This document shows, in pieces, positions 6,104 through 6,564 of a stretch of DNA of 6,564 nucleotides. Position 1 is the stretch's first letter. Each line of letters starts with the position of its first letter. Where the stretch lies: NCBI GenBank assembly GCA_012841995.1, contig DUTQ01000141.1, positions 1-6,564 on the forward strand, in the 5' to 3' direction. The stretch comes from Thermoanaerobacterales bacterium. GTDB lineage: Bacteria; Bacillota; Thermosediminibacteria; Thermosediminibacterales; Tepidanaerobacteraceae. Below the pieces are notes generated by a model. The model did not search any database and had not been told where the DNA came from. It worked only from the letters and a program-made list of their open reading frames with translations. The position numbers and the translations under genes were made by a program.

Positions 6104-6170
6104 CAAATTATATATTAAGAAAAGGTAAAATTATAAAAAGCCAATTAATCCTAAATTTAAAAACTTCACA

Positions 6171-6200
6171 AAAAGAACAAACAGCTAAAAATGCTCTTTT
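6171..6200 (-). terminator. Possible terminator of the carboxyltransferase gene
   Basis: On the minus strand AAAAGAGCA (6200-6192) pairs with TGTTCTTTT (6179-6171) around a 12-nt loop, with one G-T wobble. The T-run continues one base past the stem, then reads GTG. It sits 18 nt after the stop codon. The stem is AT-rich with a large loop, so termination may be inefficient. Confidence 0.4.
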
Positions 6201-6217
6201 ATTTTAAAAAGTAAATA

Positions 6218-6564
6218 TTATGCTGGATGTATATCAAATTTATCCTTGATTAGCAGTTCACTTTCTATTTTATATTTCCCAGCTTGCCTATCTTTAAAAA
6301 AATTCATGGCAACATTTGGGAAAAGGGCATATGTTAACACATCCTCTTCCTTTTCCATATAATATGATATCTCTTTAAAGTGCTTTTCTAATTCTGGTTC
6401 TAGCAAATCAGCCGGACGACAGGTAATAACTTCCTCATTTCCAATAATCTTTTTCCTGATTTCTGAACTTATTTCCTTTGGTGGTCTGCCATATAATCCT
6501 TTGACATAATTCTTAACTTCTTTTATTACCATCTTATATGGTTCACCTGTTAGGACATTTACAA
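6218..6564 (-). CDS. oadA: Carboxyltransferase subunit (oxaloacetate decarboxylase alpha / pyruvate carboxylase B family), C-terminal part
   Basis: The frame is open from the right window edge to the TAA at 6220-6218 and gives 114 complete codons, so the 5' part of the gene is outside. The visible part reads NVLTGEPYKMVIKEVKNYVKG, then LYGRPP, CRPADLLEPE and EDVLTYALFPNVAMNFF. This is the conserved C-terminal segment of the carboxyltransferase domain shared by the OadA and PycB families. In these enzymes the domain moves a carboxyl group between biotin and a keto acid, at a metal site in the part not seen here. The protein ends about 20 residues after this segment, without the Ala/Pro linker and MKM biotinyl domain fused to many OadA proteins; a separate biotin-carrier protein would be needed. 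The ATG at 6532 is internal, since conserved sequence continues upstream of it. OadA and PycB cannot be told apart from this fragment, so the symbol is provisional. Confidence 0.85.
   Translation of the reverse strand, partial: VNVLTGEPYKMVIKEVKNYVKGLYGRPPKEISSEIRKKIIGNEEVITCRPADLLEPELEKHFKEISYYMEKEEDVLTYALFPNVAMNFFKDRQAGKYKIESELLIKDKFDIHPA

Noticed and set aside
6130..6135. Second TATAAT on the minus strand upstream of scfA
   Set aside because: It lacks a TGn extension and a -35 at suitable spacing, and lies in a very AT-rich stretch; the site at 6103-6095 is better.
1..6564. tRNA, rRNA, CRISPR arrays, insertion sequences, riboswitches
   Set aside because: I saw no repeat-spacer arrays, transposase genes, tRNA-like cloverleaf sequences or long structured leaders. 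The leaders of secD and scfA are only about 25-30 nt.

Overview
The window is AT-rich and every gene in it lies on the minus strand, so transcription runs from high to low coordinates. It looks like the chromosome of an anaerobic, low-GC Firmicute of the class Clostridia. Three things point there: a SCIFF (six-cysteine) ranthipeptide precursor, a family almost confined to Clostridia; separate secD and secF genes rather than the Bacillus secDF fusion; and strong GGAGG ribosome-binding sites with consensus sigma-A promoters. I cannot name the genus from the sequence.

In order of transcription: (1) 6564-6218, the last 114 codons of a biotin-dependent carboxyltransferase subunit (oxaloacetate decarboxylase alpha / pyruvate carboxylase B family), ending without a fused biotin-carrier domain. 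(2) 6062-5907, a 51-residue SCIFF peptide gene (scfA) with a TTG start, its own extended -10 promoter and a GC-rich terminator. The radical SAM maturase usually found next to it is absent. (3) 5766-3229, an operon starting at a near-perfect promoter (TTGACA, 18 nt, TATAAT) and encoding SecD, SecF and a small phasin-like coiled-coil protein. The three genes are joined by 4-nt overlaps (GTGA, ATGA), and the unit ends at a strong terminator that overlaps the last codons. (4) 3161-194, a two-gene unit encoding a ChlI/MoxR-type AAA+ ATPase and a VWA-domain protein with an intact MIDAS, one nucleotide apart. (5) 98-1, the start of a LapA-domain (YrvD-like) small membrane protein running off the window.

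In Bacillus subtilis, secDF is followed shortly by yrvD and recJ. The window therefore resembles a conserved secDF-yrvD(-recJ) backbone with the AAA+/VWA pair placed between its halves. SecD and SecF together form the proton-driven membrane accessory of the Sec translocase. The AAA+/VWA pair is probably an ATP-driven remodelling or metal-insertion chaperone whose client is not evident here. The orphan SCIFF gene and the AAA+/VWA pair are the parts most worth following up.
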